NCBI RefSeq assembly: GCF_026241755.1
Contig: NZ_JAPJDA010000013.1
Span: forward strand, 1 to 64,000
Length of the DNA stretch: 64,000 bases
Origin: Salinimicrobium profundisediminis
GTDB taxonomy: Bacteria; Bacteroidota; Bacteroidia; Flavobacteriales; Flavobacteriaceae
Direction of reading: 5' to 3'
The position numbers were made by a program, and so were the translations under genes. The notes beneath the pieces are model-generated. The model was not told the origin of the DNA and did no database searches. It was given only the letters and a program-made list of their open reading frames with translations. This document shows, in pieces, positions 9,408 through 17,588 of the stretch. How positions within the stretch are numbered: the stretch's first letter is position 1; each line of letters opens with the position of its first letter.

Positions 9408-9625
9408 ATCTGTTTTTAAGTCAAACTGTCACTGCAGTTATTATATCACAATCTATTTAGTTACTTTACTACCTTTACTCATGCTGTATAACAGGCATTT
9501 AAAGCACATTTTAGACACATTATTTCAATTGTTATGCCAACGTTCAGAAAATCAATTAAAAGAAAATTCTGCAAAACTGTAACAAACTTTGTTCTACCTC
9601 ATCTTTATAGTAAAGCTTTTAGATT

Positions 9626-10186
9626 TTGACACTAACCACCACACATATTGATGAGCTTTTGGAGAAATGCCGCCGGGGAGACGAGCGTGCCCAAATGAAA
9701 GTGTACAACAAGTACAGCAAAGCGATGTATAACGTGGCGCTGCGTATTGTAAAAGACTCTGCGGAAGCTGAAGATATTATGCAGGAATGCTTCTTAAAAG
9801 CCTTTGACAAACTTGACACTTTTGAAGGGACATCAACATTTGGCGCATGGCTTAAAAGGATAGTGGTAAACCACAGCATAGGAGTGTACAATAAAAACAC
9901 CCGGTATACTGAAGTGGAATACCACGACCAATTCAGGCATGAAGCCGATGAATCGGCAGGGATAGCTTCCGAAGAAGAAGAGCAGAATCCAAAAGTAAAG
10001 ATGATCTTAAAGACCATGGAATCTTTAAAAGAAAATTACCGGGTAGCCTTAACCCTCCATTTAATTGAAGGTTATGATTACGAGGAGATATGTGAAATCT
10101 TAAACATTACCTACGCCAATTGCAGAACAACAATTTCACGGGCTAAAGAAAGCCTACGCACCAAATTACTGAGCTATGAAAAATGA
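9626..10186 (+). CDS. ECF-type RNA polymerase sigma factor
   Basis: A 186-residue sigma factor of the extracytoplasmic-function class. Region 2 spans about residues 22-90 (SAEAEDIMQECFLKAF, then FGAWLKRIVVNHSI) and region 4 about 130-180 (LTLHLIEGYDYEEICEILN, then CRTTISRAKESLR). The frame opens with TTG at 9626; no ATG occurs before codon 25, inside region 2, so the TTG start is the best choice. It overlaps the next gene by 11 bases, which points to translational coupling with an anti-sigma-like membrane protein. It probably controls an envelope stress response and perhaps its own operon. Confidence 0.88.
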   Translation: MTLTTTHIDELLEKCRRGDERAQMKVYNKYSKAMYNVALRIVKDSAEAEDIMQECFLKAFDKLDTFEGTSTFGAWLKRIVVNHSIGVYNKNTRYTEVEYHDQFRHEADESAGIASEEEEQNPKVKMILKTMESLKENYRVALTLHLIEGYDYEEICEILNITYANCRTTISRAKESLRTKLLSYEK

Positions 10187-10739
10187 TAACGATTTAAAGG
10201 ACCTTTTTGAGGGGCTGGATTTCGATATTGCCGAGCCTACACCACGGCATGAAGATCGCTTCAGGGAAAAACTACGGCAACGCTCTCAAACAAAGAAACC
10301 CAGGCACAACGGATTAATTAGCCTGTGGCTACCTGTGATGGCAGTAGCAGCAAGTTTTCTTGTGGCTGTGCTCATCTTCCAGGGGATATTTAACAACCCC
10401 TTTACAGGAGAACAGGAACTGGCAAATGTTTCACCAGAGATGAAGCAGACCCAGGAATTCTATTCCTCGGTTATAAGAACTGAGCTAGCCGCATTAAAGG
10501 AGCAAAAAACACCAGAAAATGAAGCAGTGATCAATGATGCCCTAACTCAACTGGACATCCTTGAAAAAGATTATGAAACCTTAAAAAAAGACCTGGGAAA
10601 AAGCGGCCACGACCAAAGAGTGATCTACGCTATGATAACAAATTTTCAAAAAAGAATTGACCTGTTAAAAATGGTACTTGAAAAAGTAAATGATATAAAT
10701 ACCCTAAAAAACACAAATCATGAAAACAAAACTATATAA
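10176..10739 (+). CDS. Probable anti-sigma factor, single-pass membrane protein
   Basis: A 187-residue protein overlapping the sigma gene by 11 bases and the next gene by 20. It has an acidic cytoplasmic N-terminus of about 45 residues, one membrane segment at about 46-69 (LWLPVMAVAASFLVAVLIF) and an extracytoplasmic C-terminal half rich in helices (TELAALKEQ, LEKDYETLKKDLGK) that should form a coiled coil. It lacks the zinc-binding HxxxCxxC motif of ZAS anti-sigma factors. The role is inferred from its topology and its coupling to the sigma gene. Confidence 0.6.
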   Translation: MKNDNDLKDLFEGLDFDIAEPTPRHEDRFREKLRQRSQTKKPRHNGLISLWLPVMAVAASFLVAVLIFQGIFNNPFTGEQELANVSPEMKQTQEFYSSVIRTELAALKEQKTPENEAVINDALTQLDILEKDYETLKKDLGKSGHDQRVIYAMITNFQKRIDLLKMVLEKVNDINTLKNTNHENKTI

Positions 10740-11817
10740 GGCTTTGATCGTTCTCTTCCTTATCCCGGCAGTAGCCTGTGCAGAAGGAGATCTTAGAGGA
10801 AAATACACCAAACAAAAGCGCGTAAAGAAAGAATTTAAAGTCTCGGCCAATGATATGCTGAAGATCTCCAACAGCTATGGCAACATCGACATCGTAACCT
10901 GGAACCAGAACCGGGTAGAAATAGATGTCATTGTTCGCACCAACGGGAATGACGAAGAAAAAGTAGAACAGCGCCTAAGGGAAATTGATGTTGCTTTTAA
11001 TCAAACCAGTGGGCAGGTAACAGCAAGAACCATCCTTGAGAAAAACAATAACAATTCTTTTTGGGGAAGCCTTTTTGGCGGTAGCAGCAGCAATGTCAAC
11101 ATAGAAATCAATTACAGGGTGAAAGCCCCGGTGACCAACAGCGTAGATCTCTCTAATGACTACGGAAGCATTAACCTCGACAAGCTGAAAGGTGATGCTC
11201 AAATCTCCTGTGACTACGGAAAGATCATGATAGGCGAACTTCACGGGAACAACAATGAGTTGGATTTTGACTACACCCGAAACAGCAGCATTGGCTATGT
11301 AAAACGTGCCAGGATCAACGCCGATTACTCTGAGTTCACCATAGATGAAGCCGGAACCCTGGACCTGAGTGCCGATTATACAGATTCCAACATTCTGAAA
11401 GTAGAACATCTATCTTTCAACAACGACTACGGCTCCCTAAAAGTGGAAAAATTAAAGAACATGAAAGGAGAAGGCGATTACCTGGGAATAAAACTTGGAC
11501 TTTTGTACGGCAGCCTCAATCTCAATATGGATTACGGTTCACTGGTAATTCAAAAGATCATGCCCAGCTTTAAAGACATCAATATCAACAGCGATTACAC
11601 GGGAGTGAAGCTGGGATATGACAGGGAAGCCTCTTTTAGCTTTGAGATAAAAACGGCTTATGGAGGTGTTAATGGAGTAAATAACAGTAACTTCACTGTA
11701 AATAAACGCAACCACAGCGGCAGTGATAATTATTACCAGGGATACCACCGCACCGAAAATACAGGAGGAAAAATCTATGTAGATTCCAGCTATGGCAGTG
11801 TTTCCTTTACCGATTAA
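10720..11817 (+). CDS. Secreted beta-repeat protein with DYGS motifs (DUF4097-like)
   Basis: A 365-residue exported protein with signal peptide LYKALIVLFLIPAVACAEG. The mature part is a series of short beta strands with a recurring D-Y-G/T-x motif (NDYGSINL, CDYGKIMI, ADYSEFTI, ADYTDSNIL, NDYGSLKV, MDYGSLVI, SDYTGVKL), spaced roughly 20-30 residues apart, as expected for a right-handed beta-helix or a flat beta fold. It is the third gene of the sigma-factor operon, so it is likely part of the envelope response that the sigma factor directs. The biochemical function is unknown. Confidence 0.65.
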   Translation: MKTKLYKALIVLFLIPAVACAEGDLRGKYTKQKRVKKEFKVSANDMLKISNSYGNIDIVTWNQNRVEIDVIVRTNGNDEEKVEQRLREIDVAFNQTSGQVTARTILEKNNNNSFWGSLFGGSSSNVNIEINYRVKAPVTNSVDLSNDYGSINLDKLKGDAQISCDYGKIMIGELHGNNNELDFDYTRNSSIGYVKRARINADYSEFTIDEAGTLDLSADYTDSNILKVEHLSFNNDYGSLKVEKLKNMKGEGDYLGIKLGLLYGSLNLNMDYGSLVIQKIMPSFKDININSDYTGVKLGYDREASFSFEIKTAYGGVNGVNNSNFTVNKRNHSGSDNYYQGYHRTENTGGKIYVDSSYGSVSFTD

Positions 11818-11854
11818 TATTTAAAGAACATCAATCACCCAAAAAACAATAATC

Positions 11855-12589
11855 ATGAAAAAATTATTATCAACACTTTTTTTAGCCCTCTTTTGTATCA
11901 CCGCAACACAGGCACAATGGTGGCAGGGAACCAAAAAAATAGATGGCAACGGGAATATGGTTTCAAAAACCAGGACAGTATCAAGTTATGATGCAGTATC
12001 GCTTACCGGCTCTATGGATGTGATCCTGGTAAAAGGCAGGGAAGGAAGTTTAAAAATTGAGGCTGAAGAGAACCTGCAACAGCATATTGAAACCGAAGTT
12101 AGTGGCGGAAGGCTCAAAATTTCAGTTGAGAAAGGCTATTCTTTAAATCCTTCCCGAAATAAGGGCATTACCATTACCGTTCCTTTTACAGATATTGAAG
12201 AGGTTAGTTTAACAGGGTCTGGCGACATACGCTCCAGTGACCTGGTGAAATCCAGCAATTTTTCTATCAACATCACCGGTTCGGGTAATGTAAAACTTCC
12301 GGTTGAAACCAGGAATGCTTCAGCAAGTATTACAGGATCTGGGGATATTGACCTCTCTGGCAAGGCCGAAGATTTTGATTGCAAGGTAACAGGATCTGGA
12401 GATATAAGTGCTTTCGATTTTAGGTGTAAAAACGTTTCTGCAATGGTAACAGGATCGGGAGATATTCAGGTTTATGCATCAGAATCTTTAAAAGCCAGCA
12501 CTCCGGGTTCGGGAGATATCGAATACAGGGGAAATCCTAAAAAAGAGGATTTCAGGACTATGGGTTCTGGATCTATCAGCAAAAACTAA
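11855..12589 (+). CDS. GIN-domain (DUF2807) putative surface protein
   Basis: A 244-residue secreted protein with signal peptide MKKLLSTLFLALFCITATQA and a single GIN / head-domain adhesin-like region (DUF2807). Its hallmark is the tandem T-G-S-G-D-I turn: LTGSGDIRS, ITGSGNVKL, ITGSGDIDL, VTGSGDISA, VTGSGDIQV, TPGSGDIEY and finally MGSGSIS, with a spacing of about 20 residues that suits a beta-solenoid. It follows the DYGS-repeat gene by 37 bases and probably shares its transcript. Members are common in Bacteroidetes; their role in the envelope is not settled. Confidence 0.85.
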   Translation: MKKLLSTLFLALFCITATQAQWWQGTKKIDGNGNMVSKTRTVSSYDAVSLTGSMDVILVKGREGSLKIEAEENLQQHIETEVSGGRLKISVEKGYSLNPSRNKGITITVPFTDIEEVSLTGSGDIRSSDLVKSSNFSINITGSGNVKLPVETRNASASITGSGDIDLSGKAEDFDCKVTGSGDISAFDFRCKNVSAMVTGSGDIQVYASESLKASTPGSGDIEYRGNPKKEDFRTMGSGSISKN

Positions 12590-12607
12590 AAAACTTCAGA
12601 AGTAACT

Positions 12608-12660
12608 GCGGCTTAAAGACCTCATCCCGGCAGGGTGTCAAAAAGGGGTTTTTAAGCCGC
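12608..12660 (+). terminator. Inverted repeat between convergent genes, probable terminator
   Basis: GCGGCTTAAA (12608-12617) pairs with TTTAAGCCGC (12651-12660), then TTCTTTTTTT follows. The downstream arm overlaps the last codons of the convergent MFS gene. The loop is long (33 bases), so it may be less efficient than the other terminators. Confidence 0.5.
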
Positions 12661-13992
12661 TTCTTTTTTTGAAAGTTTCCCCGTACGAGGCACCTTCAGC
12701 AATAAAAATACTCCAATCAAAAAGAAGGCTGTAAGAAAAAGAATAGAATATCTAATGCTCCCAAATACCTGTGTAACCAAGCCATAAAGCGACATCCCTA
12801 TCACAATGCCTATTTTTTCTGAAACATCATAAAAACTGAAGTAACTAGTGGTATCTAACGTACCTTCGGGAAGCATTTTTGAGTAGGTGGATCGCGAAAG
12901 GGTTTGTATACCGCCCATTACCAGCCCAACCAGCCCTGCAGCGATATAGAACTGCATGGGTGTTTTCACAAAAAACGCATAAACGCAAATGCCAATCCAC
13001 ATTACATTTACCAGGATAAGGGTCTCAATATTTCCCATTTTTGAAGAAATCCGGGAGGTAATAGTTGCTCCTGCCACAGCCACCAGCTGTATTAACAGTA
13101 TACTTACAATTAATCCTGTTGTTGCATCCTGCCCTGTCCAGTTCACTTCTTCTATGCCAAAATAAGTGGCGATCAACATCACGGTTTGTACCGCCATACT
13201 GTACACGAAAAAGGCCCGCAGATACTTCTTTAACTGCAAATTATTTTCAAAAGACCTCCAGATCATTCTAATTTCTTTGTACCCGTTAAAAAGTACATCT
13301 CGCGTGAGTTTTTCTTTCTTGTTGCCTTTTGGAAGATAGTAATAAGTGATCTGGCTAAACCCAATCCACCAGATGCCGGTAAGCACGAATGAAATACGGG
13401 TGGGCATGGCTTCACTTTCAAACCCAAACCACTCATAGTTTAGTACCAGCATAAGACACAGGATGAGCAGGATAACACTCCCAATATACCCCAAAGAAAA
13501 TCCTTTTGCACTTACCTTATCCTGTTGGTTAGGAAAGGCAATATCGGGCAGGTATGAATTATAAAAGACAAGGCTGGCCCAGAATCCCACCAATGCAAGA
13601 AAATAACAGACCAGTCCAAAAATGAGGTTTTCAAGACTAAACCAGAATAACCCTATGCAAGACAGGGCGCCAAGGTAGCAGAAGAATTTCAGGAAGTTCT
13701 TTTTATTCCCCACATAGTCTGCAATCCCCGAGAGGAACGGACTTATCACCGCCACCAGCATAAATGCCATGGCGGTCACGTAACTAATGAGGGAATCGTT
13801 ATTGAAGTTAAAACCAAAAAGCTGCACGGTATCCTGTATCACCCTGCCTTCTTCATTTTTCACGATAGTGAGAGCAGCATAGAAAATAGGAAAAATGGTA
13901 GAAGCTATTACAAGGCTGTAAACCGAATTTGCCCAGTCGTAAAAAGCCCAGGCATTGAGCAATTTTTTACTTCCCTTGGGGAGTTGTTTCAT
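12652..13992 (-). CDS. MFS transporter, UMF1/Atg22-like family
   Basis: A 446-residue integral membrane transporter with 12 predicted helices. The opening (NAWAFYDWANSVYSLVIAS...FPIFYA) and the loop ADYVGNKK are characteristic of the UMF1 (Atg22-related) branch of the major facilitator superfamily. Substrate unknown; eukaryotic relatives export amino acids from vacuoles, but this cannot be carried over. The frame extends nine codons upstream of the chosen ATG (MKQLPKGSKK), which fits homologues better. It converges with the GIN-domain gene and starts 66 bases beyond the end of the M48 protease gene (stop at 14057). Confidence 0.85.
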   Translation of the reverse strand: MKQLPKGSKKLLNAWAFYDWANSVYSLVIASTIFPIFYAALTIVKNEEGRVIQDTVQLFGFNFNNDSLISYVTAMAFMLVAVISPFLSGIADYVGNKKNFLKFFCYLGALSCIGLFWFSLENLIFGLVCYFLALVGFWASLVFYNSYLPDIAFPNQQDKVSAKGFSLGYIGSVILLILCLMLVLNYEWFGFESEAMPTRISFVLTGIWWIGFSQITYYYLPKGNKKEKLTRDVLFNGYKEIRMIWRSFENNLQLKKYLRAFFVYSMAVQTVMLIATYFGIEEVNWTGQDATTGLIVSILLIQLVAVAGATITSRISSKMGNIETLILVNVMWIGICVYAFFVKTPMQFYIAAGLVGLVMGGIQTLSRSTYSKMLPEGTLDTTSYFSFYDVSEKIGIVIGMSLYGLVTQVFGSIRYSILFLTAFFLIGVFLLLKVPRTGKLSKKEAA

Positions 13993-14056
13993 GGAGTAAC
14001 AAATTAAAAGAGCTGCCAATTTTGGCAGCTCCTAAAATACTGTTTTTTTAAGACCT

Positions 14057-14878
14057 CTATTTAAAAGAAGTTACTCCGTACTTCTGGGCCTCGGCTTTAG
14101 CCTGGGGAGCCCATTGTTCTATGTTGTTAATACGGGTTTGAGGATTAGGGTGCGTACTTAGAAACTCTGGCTGTGATTGCCCTCCACTTTGCTGCGCCAT
14201 CCTTCTCCAAAGGTTGGCAGCCTCAGCCGGATCGTAACCGGCAATAGCCATAAGCGTTAAACCAATCCTGTCTGCTTCACTTTCATGGCTTCGGCTAAAA
14301 GGCAACATTCCGCCAAGGTTGGTACCAAGGCCGTAAGCCTGTGCTATAATTTGTTGGGTACTTTCACTCTTACCACCAACTGCAGCTCCTACAACTGCGC
14401 CACCTACCTGTTGTAGCTGTGCGGCACTCATACGTTGTGCCCCGTGATTTGCCACGGCGTGGGCTACCTCGTGAGCCATAATGGCAGCAACCCCTGTTTC
14501 ATTTTGGGCAATAGGCATGATACCAGTATAAAAGGCAATCTTACCACCAGGCATAGCCCAGGCGTTCACCTGGTCATCCTTTATCAAAGAATATTCCCAT
14601 TCATAGCCATCAAGATATCCCTGGTAGCCATTGGCGTTTAGATACCTTTCTGCAGCAACAGCAATTTTTCTTCCTACATTCTCGATCATTCTTGCTTCCG
14701 AAGTATTTTTAACCACCTCACTCTGCGCCAGGACTTCATTATACTGCTGAAAAGAAGCCGGAAAAATCTGCGAGTTAGAAACAAAATTCAGGTTTCTTTC
14801 ACCGGTAAAAGGGTTTGTTTTACATCCTGCCAACAGGAGTAAAAAACTAGCCACTATAGTTATTTGTCTCAATTTCAT
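14057..14878 (-). CDS. M48-family metalloprotease, lipoprotein
   Basis: A 273-residue zinc protease of the periplasmic M48 (BepA/LoiP-like) group, anchored as a lipoprotein: the signal ends in LLLAGCKT. The zinc motif HEVAH has H136, E137 and H140, and the third ligand is in the downstream HESEADRIG. The closing STHPNPQTRI is the usual substrate-cleft signature. It is likely to cleave misfolded outer-membrane proteins. I chose the ATG at 14878 because it gives a proper signal peptide; the 15 extra upstream codons do not. Confidence 0.92.
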   Translation of the reverse strand: MKLRQITIVASFLLLLAGCKTNPFTGERNLNFVSNSQIFPASFQQYNEVLAQSEVVKNTSEARMIENVGRKIAVAAERYLNANGYQGYLDGYEWEYSLIKDDQVNAWAMPGGKIAFYTGIMPIAQNETGVAAIMAHEVAHAVANHGAQRMSAAQLQQVGGAVVGAAVGGKSESTQQIIAQAYGLGTNLGGMLPFSRSHESEADRIGLTLMAIAGYDPAEAANLWRRMAQQSGGQSQPEFLSTHPNPQTRINNIEQWAPQAKAEAQKYGVTSFK

Positions 14879-15031
14879 GATAGTTTTATTTTTGTTAAAG
14901 TTAATAAATCGAACCGGCTCCACTTGAAGCTTTAAATTAGGTTTAACAAAATACCTGCCAATCTTGAAAAGGCGCTGTACAGCTTGCCCCGTAAAGATTC
15001 ATATTCGTACCTTGCACACTTTCTCCCTTTT

Positions 15032-15901
15032 ATGACACAACAAAAAAAAGATCAAACTCCTGTGCAGAGGCTCCTGGTTCCCTCCTATATTTTGGCCACA
15101 GGAAAAATACTTACCACCCTTTCCCCTTTTTTGGCCAGTAGGTTTGCGGCTCGGCTTTTTCTAACCCCTTTCAGGTACAAACTTCCGGAACGGGAAAAGA
15201 AAATGGACAGAAAAAGTAAGCAGGAAAAGTTAGTCCTTCCTCATTTTCAACGGGAGATTGTAGTTTACCAATACGGCGAATCTTCCCGAAAAATACTGCT
15301 TTCTCACGGCTGGAGCGGCCGCGGCACCCAACTCGCTGTAATGGCCGAAGCCCTTATAAAAGCAGGTTTTGCTGTGGTGAGTTTTGATGCCCCGGCTCAT
15401 GGAAAAGCATCGGGAAAAATGAGCATGATGCCTCACTTCATAGAAGCTATTGAAGTCCTGGAAAAAAAATACAGACCTTTTGAAGCAGCCATAGGGCATT
15501 CCCTGGGTGGTATGGCGTCTCTAAAGGCAGTTTCAAATGGCCTGCCCGTTAAAAAACTGGTCATTATAGGTACCGCGAACAGCATTACGCACATCACCCG
15601 CGAGTTCGCCCGTAACATGAAGATGAATAACAAAGTAGCAGACAAAATGAAAAGCTATTTTGACAGGAAGTTTGATGAAGATATGAATAAACTCTCGGGT
15701 GCAGTTTCTGCGGAAGGAGTCAAAATTCCCACCCTTGTTATTCATGATGAAGATGATGTGGATGTGCACATCAATTCGGCTTATGATATTCATGAAAAGC
15801 TAGAAAATAGTGAGCTTATGACCACCAAAGGACTGGGCCACCGCCGCATATTAGGTAATTATGATGTAATTAAGAAAATTGTTGATTTTCTTTCGGTATA
15901 G
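15032..15901 (+). CDS. Alpha/beta hydrolase
   Basis: A 289-residue cytoplasmic alpha/beta-hydrolase fold protein. It shows the oxyanion region LLSHGWSGRG, the nucleophile elbow GHSLGG (Ser about residue 155), a candidate Asp in VIHDEDDVDVH and a His in GLGHRRIL near the end. Substrate unknown (ester or lipid). The frame is open from a TTG at 14984, but a TACCTTGC -7 box at 15008-15015, 21 bases after a TTG, would place the transcript start just before the ATG at 15032, so I use that ATG. Confidence 0.82.
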   Translation: MTQQKKDQTPVQRLLVPSYILATGKILTTLSPFLASRFAARLFLTPFRYKLPEREKKMDRKSKQEKLVLPHFQREIVVYQYGESSRKILLSHGWSGRGTQLAVMAEALIKAGFAVVSFDAPAHGKASGKMSMMPHFIEAIEVLEKKYRPFEAAIGHSLGGMASLKAVSNGLPVKKLVIIGTANSITHITREFARNMKMNNKVADKMKSYFDRKFDEDMNKLSGAVSAEGVKIPTLVIHDEDDVDVHINSAYDIHEKLENSELMTTKGLGHRRILGNYDVIKKIVDFLSV

Positions 15902-15929
15902 TTCTTGTATCTTCAGTAGTAAATAAACT

Positions 15930-16412
15930 ATGAAGCTTACAATCTCTATTATAATTTTAGTTTTTAGCCTTGGCTGTAACTCAAATGCGCAAGAGGCCAA
16001 AAACCAAAAAACCTATCCTGTTTCCAAAACTGAAGCTCAGTGGAAATCGGAATTAACTACAGCAGAATTTCAGGTACTTCGGAAAAAAGGAACCGAAAGG
16101 GCCTTTTCCAGTAAACTCAACCGTATTGAAGAACCCGGAACATTTGTTTGTGCTGCCTGTGGTAACGAATTGTATAAAACCCGCCACAAATTTGAAAGCG
16201 GAACCGGATGGCCAAGTTTTGACCGCCCTGTAGATGAAAAGAATGTAGACTACAGGCCCGACAGGACAGGAGGCTTCAGCGCTCTAGAGGTACTTTGCGC
16301 GAATTGCGGCGGACACCTGGGCCATGTCTTTAATGACGGACCTCGAAATACAACCGGAAAAAGACATTGTATTAACGGGGTTGCCATGGATTTTATTCCG
16401 AAGAAAAAATAG
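15930..16412 (+). CDS. msrB: Peptide-methionine (R)-S-oxide reductase, lipoprotein form
   Basis: A 160-residue MsrB that reduces R-methionine sulfoxide in proteins. It is exported: the N-terminus ends in the lipobox FSLGC, so this copy works in the periplasm or outer envelope. Zinc ligands are in CAACG and CANCG, GHVFNDGP is conserved, and the catalytic Cys is in GKRHCINGVAMDF. It lies 28 bases after the hydrolase gene and is followed 74 bases later by a second, cytoplasmic msrB. Confidence 0.93.
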   Translation: MKLTISIIILVFSLGCNSNAQEAKNQKTYPVSKTEAQWKSELTTAEFQVLRKKGTERAFSSKLNRIEEPGTFVCAACGNELYKTRHKFESGTGWPSFDRPVDEKNVDYRPDRTGGFSALEVLCANCGGHLGHVFNDGPRNTTGKRHCINGVAMDFIPKKK

Positions 16413-16486
16413 CAGGAATAAAGTTTACCAATTGTTTAAGAATGCCAACACCCCCTAATTTTTATATTTAGACAAAACAAAATTAT

Positions 16487-16894
16487 ATGATTAAGAAATA
16501 TCCCATAGAACGCTCAGAAGCTGAATGGCGAAAGCAACTTTCAGAAGAACAATACCGGGTACTGCGCGAAAAAGGCACAGAAGCGCCTCATTCAGGAAAA
16601 TATAACATGCACTTTCAGGAAGGAGCTTATTGCTGTGCTGCCTGTGACGCCAAACTCTTTGAAAGCGGCCAAAAATTTGAGAGCAACTGTGGCTGGCCCA
16701 GTTTTGACGAAGCTTTAGATGGCGCGATAGAATACGTACAAGACAGGAGCTTTGGCATGATTAGAACTGAAATTCTTTGTGCTAACTGCGGCAGTCACCT
16801 TGGGCATGTTTTTGACGATGGCCCCACCGACACCGGCCAGCGCTACTGCGTGAATTCGGCCAGTATAGAATTTGAATCTAAACCTAAATCCTAA
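16487..16894 (+). CDS. msrB: Peptide-methionine (R)-S-oxide reductase, cytoplasmic form
   Basis: A 135-residue MsrB without signal sequence, so cytoplasmic. Zinc ligands CAAC and CANC, the GHVFDDGP segment and the catalytic Cys in GQRYCVNSASIEF are all present. Next to the lipoprotein copy it forms a pair that would repair the same oxidised residue on both sides of the inner membrane. The next gene follows after five bases and probably shares the transcript. Confidence 0.93.
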   Translation: MIKKYPIERSEAEWRKQLSEEQYRVLREKGTEAPHSGKYNMHFQEGAYCCAACDAKLFESGQKFESNCGWPSFDEALDGAIEYVQDRSFGMIRTEILCANCGSHLGHVFDDGPTDTGQRYCVNSASIEFESKPKS

Positions 16895-16899
16895 TAAAA

Positions 16900-17412
16900 A
16901 TGAAAAAAATATTCTTTCTTTTTGCACTAGTCAGTTTTAGCCTTACCTCCTGCTCCGACGACGGAGAAGTTGGCCCACAAGGCCCTCCAGGACAACCGGG
17001 AGTCAATATCCTGGGACAGACTTTTGGAGACCTGACTGCCAGAAATTTTACTTTTGACAGTGACTTCAATTTATACAACCACTTCTTCCAAATTCCCGCC
17101 GATGTCGAGATTTATGAGTCTGATGCTATTTTAGCTTACAGACTTGAAGTTATAGACAACGTGGAGACATGGAATTTATTACCAAAATCTTATTTTCTTG
17201 AAGACGGAAGAATTATCCAGTACTCCTTTAACCACACAGACGAAGACGTGGAGGTATTGATCACCGGAAATTTTGATCTAGAAACTTTAAGTGAAGATTA
17301 CCTTCAAAACCAATACTTCAAATTTGTAGTTGTGCCATCTGAATTTATAGATGAAATGAGCATTGACATTTCCGACCATGATGCTGTGATGCAGGCCCTC
17401 GATATCCAATAA
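16900..17412 (+). CDS. Lipoprotein with a short collagen-like segment
   Basis: A 170-residue putative lipoprotein of unknown function. The signal peptide ends in LTSCSDD; immediately after it comes a short Gly-x-y run (GPQGPPGQPG), then a strand-rich domain of about 130 residues. This layout, a lipobox then a collagen-like linker then a small domain, recurs in Bacteroidetes surface lipoproteins. It is five bases downstream of the cytoplasmic msrB and ends before a terminator hairpin. Confidence 0.75.
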   Translation: MKKIFFLFALVSFSLTSCSDDGEVGPQGPPGQPGVNILGQTFGDLTARNFTFDSDFNLYNHFFQIPADVEIYESDAILAYRLEVIDNVETWNLLPKSYFLEDGRIIQYSFNHTDEDVEVLITGNFDLETLSEDYLQNQYFKFVVVPSEFIDEMSIDISDHDAVMQALDIQ

Positions 17413-17432
17413 GAAATAATCGGTTTATAGAT

Positions 17433-17469
17433 AAAATATCCTTTTCCCTTCAGGGGAAGAGGATATTTT
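17433..17469 (+). terminator. Intrinsic terminator after the msrB-lipoprotein unit
   Basis: A long hairpin (17433-17448 with 17453-17469, one bulge and two G-U pairs) with loop TTCA runs into eight T. It closes the msrB-lipoprotein transcript 20 bases after the stop codon. Confidence 0.8.
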
Positions 17470-17482
17470 TTTGCCCGGGTGT

Positions 17483-17499
17483 CAAAAAGGGCATTTTTG
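17483..17499. repeat. Near-palindrome copy upstream of lpdA
   Basis: CAAAAAGGGCATTTTTG differs from the 17-bp consensus at one position. Its right end supplies a TTG (17497-17499) that lies 21 bases before TACTTTCG (17521-17528), a weak -7 match, so this copy may overlap the lpdA promoter. Confidence 0.45.
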
Positions 17500-17588
17500 A
17501 AAGGATTTCCCGAAACCATATACTTTCGGTTTAAGGTTAATTTCCGTAAATTCGCTGTCTTAAATTCAGTTACATAAAATTCCGAATA

